From an uncultured Sediminibacterium sp. (GTDB lineage: Bacteria; Bacteroidota; Bacteroidia; Chitinophagales; Chitinophagaceae), in the NCBI RefSeq assembly GCF_946481145.1, contig NZ_CAMLMJ010000002.1, positions 62,001 to 126,000 on the forward strand: DNA of 64,000 nucleotides, read 5' to 3'. The stretch's first letter is position 1; every line of letters starts with the position of its first letter. The position numbers and the translations under genes are program-made. Under the pieces are notes generated by a model. The model was not told the DNA's origin and searched no databases. It was given only the letters and a program-made list of their open reading frames with translations. Positions 63,190 through 64,000 of the stretch are shown here, one piece after another.

Positions 63190-63612
63190 CTACTTCCCCC
63201 TTTCAAGTATCGCCAATATCTTATCGAGTTTATCTGTTTCAATCCTGTTTAACCTTCTTTGTAATTCCTCGATCTCGAGTTTGGCTTCGAGATTGGTTTG
63301 GTAATCATCCATGGCCTGCAAGCGGTCTCTTTCATTTTGTCTTTTTTGCGACATCATAATGATTGGCGCTGCATAAGCTGCCTGGGTAGAGAATAAAAGG
63401 TTTAATAGTATAAAAGGATAAGGATCCCAATGCATCAGGTAACCAATCAGGTTACAAGCCATCCACCCCAGTACAAAAATGGTTTGGATGATGATAAAAG
63501 TCCAGGAACCCATACCATTAGAAATGCTATCCGCAATTCGCTGGCCAAATGTTCTTTCTGCACTATGTATTTCATGCCAGGTTTTTAATTGCGCAGAATA
63601 TTTCTTTTTCAT
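63190..63612 (-). CDS. DUF1003 membrane protein
   Basis: This 140-residue protein has two spans (about 35-55 and 65-85), with GSWTFIIIQTIFVLGWM and DPYPFILLNLLFSTQAAYAAPIIMMSQ, the DUF1003 signature, and a C-terminal coiled-coil-like charged helix (about 95-140). Function unknown. It is convergent with the sulfur-transporter pair across a repeat region. Confidence 0.9.
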   Translation of the reverse strand: MKKKYSAQLKTWHEIHSAERTFGQRIADSISNGMGSWTFIIIQTIFVLGWMACNLIGYLMHWDPYPFILLNLLFSTQAAYAAPIIMMSQKRQNERDRLQAMDDYQTNLEAKLEIEELQRRLNRIETDKLDKILAILERGK

Positions 63613-63670
63613 GCTTCAGGATTTAGGTATAAAGTTGCGGTTTAACTATCAAATTAATAAAAATAGCTTT

Positions 63671-63774
63671 ACACCACTCTCTGCGAAACCTTTGTTATCT
63701 CTCTTCTCTGCGGTGAAAAATCGCAGATATTCACCGAAAGGCACAGAGAAAGCAGAGGATTCGCGGAGGTGTGT
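63671..63774. repeat. Imperfect inverted repeat with CTCTGCGGTGAA motif
   Basis: Arms at 63671-63717 and 63730-63774 are partly complementary; best matched is CGGTGAA with TTCACCG next to a 12-base loop, then TCTCT/AGAGA and GCGAA/TTCGC blocks. It lies between DUF1003 and the last gene. Similar CTCTGCG-rich repeats are common in many bacterial genomes. Confidence 0.6.
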
Positions 63775-63858
63775 TGCATGATTATCTTGTATGAGCGCTA
63801 TTTGTAATAAAATTTGCATTCTTAGCCAATTGTTATAACTTAATTGTACCAACTGCTT

Positions 63859-64000
63859 ATGAAATATTTATTGTCTGGTTTTATTTCGTTCATTTTACTG
63901 GCAAAGCTACAGGCACAGGTATTTTTTCCTGTCGATGAAAATTCCGGTAAAGTCTTTTATACTCGACTGGAAAATATGCCGGTATCCAAATCAGACATTT
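63859..64000 (+). CDS. Secreted protein, possibly DUF4468-type (3' end outside window)
   Basis: Only the first 47 codons are present: a signal peptide (MKYLLSGFISFILLAKLQAQ) and the start of a mature domain (VFFPVDENSGKVFYTRLENM). The VFFPVDENSGKVFYTR start resembles DUF4468 proteins, but the fragment is too short for certainty. Confidence 0.6.
   Translation, partial: MKYLLSGFISFILLAKLQAQVFFPVDENSGKVFYTRLENMPVSKSDI

Overview
The window looks like a chromosomal segment from a Bacteroidota bacterium, most likely of the Chitinophagaceae. The reasons are low GC, few Shine-Dalgarno sites, many copies of the Bacteroidota -7 promoter element TAnnTTTG, and protein families typical of that group: DUF3667, a MerC-domain protein, a carboxypeptidase-like-domain TonB receptor, DUF5106/TlpA thioredoxins and GHL10. 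No rRNA, tRNA, CRISPR array, transposase or prophage gene was seen. Family assignments come from reading the proteins, not from a search.

Layout. 1-3407 is the 5' part of a giant multi-PAS sensor that runs off the left edge. 3.5-10.2 kb is housekeeping: nitroreductase, gmk, SDR, lysS, GNAT, pseudouridine synthase, an LpxD-like acyltransferase. 10.3-17.0 kb holds thiol and metal genes: SCO, a Fur-family repressor, a MerC-domain protein with a palindromic operator in its promoter, a DtxR/MntR regulator, and a divergent TonB receptor with a G9 tract in its coding sequence. 17.2-18.2 kb is an orphan DUF1016/YhcG nuclease. 18.3-31.1 kb contains cysS, an EEP hydrolase, a rhomboid pair (one without its catalytic serine), an RlmD-type methyltransferase, a TlpA-like protein, metF, lptB, GH3, DUF3667 and fabG. 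31.3-33.8 kb is a SulP transporter / beta-carbonic anhydrase operon. 34.0-38.4 kb is an ABC/HlyD/TolC exporter with a degenerate ATPase. 38.4-41.9 kb is alkA-like, enoyl-CoA hydratase and paaZ. 42.4-54.5 kb is mixed: DinB-like, tandem secreted paralogs, HD hydrolase, cyclophilin, PAS-LuxR regulator, a membrane-anchored P-loop ATPase, pullulanase and GHL10.

The most coherent system is the sulfur island at 54.5-62.9 kb. A CRP-type regulator with two cysteines (C-x5-C) is followed by a TauE/SafE exporter, a persulfide dioxygenase-rhodanese fusion, two single rhodaneses, two small membrane proteins, thioredoxin, an HMA protein, an outer-membrane porin, a TsdA-like dihaem cytochrome c and two half-size YeeE/YedE sulfur transporters. 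Five GTGA-N6-TCAC palindromes occur in this island. Each sits 35.5-36.5 bp (centre to last base) upstream of a -7-like element, which suggests one activator running the whole set. The inferred function is import and oxidation of sulfane sulfur or thiosulfate with sulfite export.

Intergenic DNA carries several dispersed palindromic repeats. These include a GAACAC...GTGTTC hairpin element in three copies (42.2, 52.2 and 63.1 kb) and a CCATGG/CTATGG element in two copies (47.5 and 53.9 kb).
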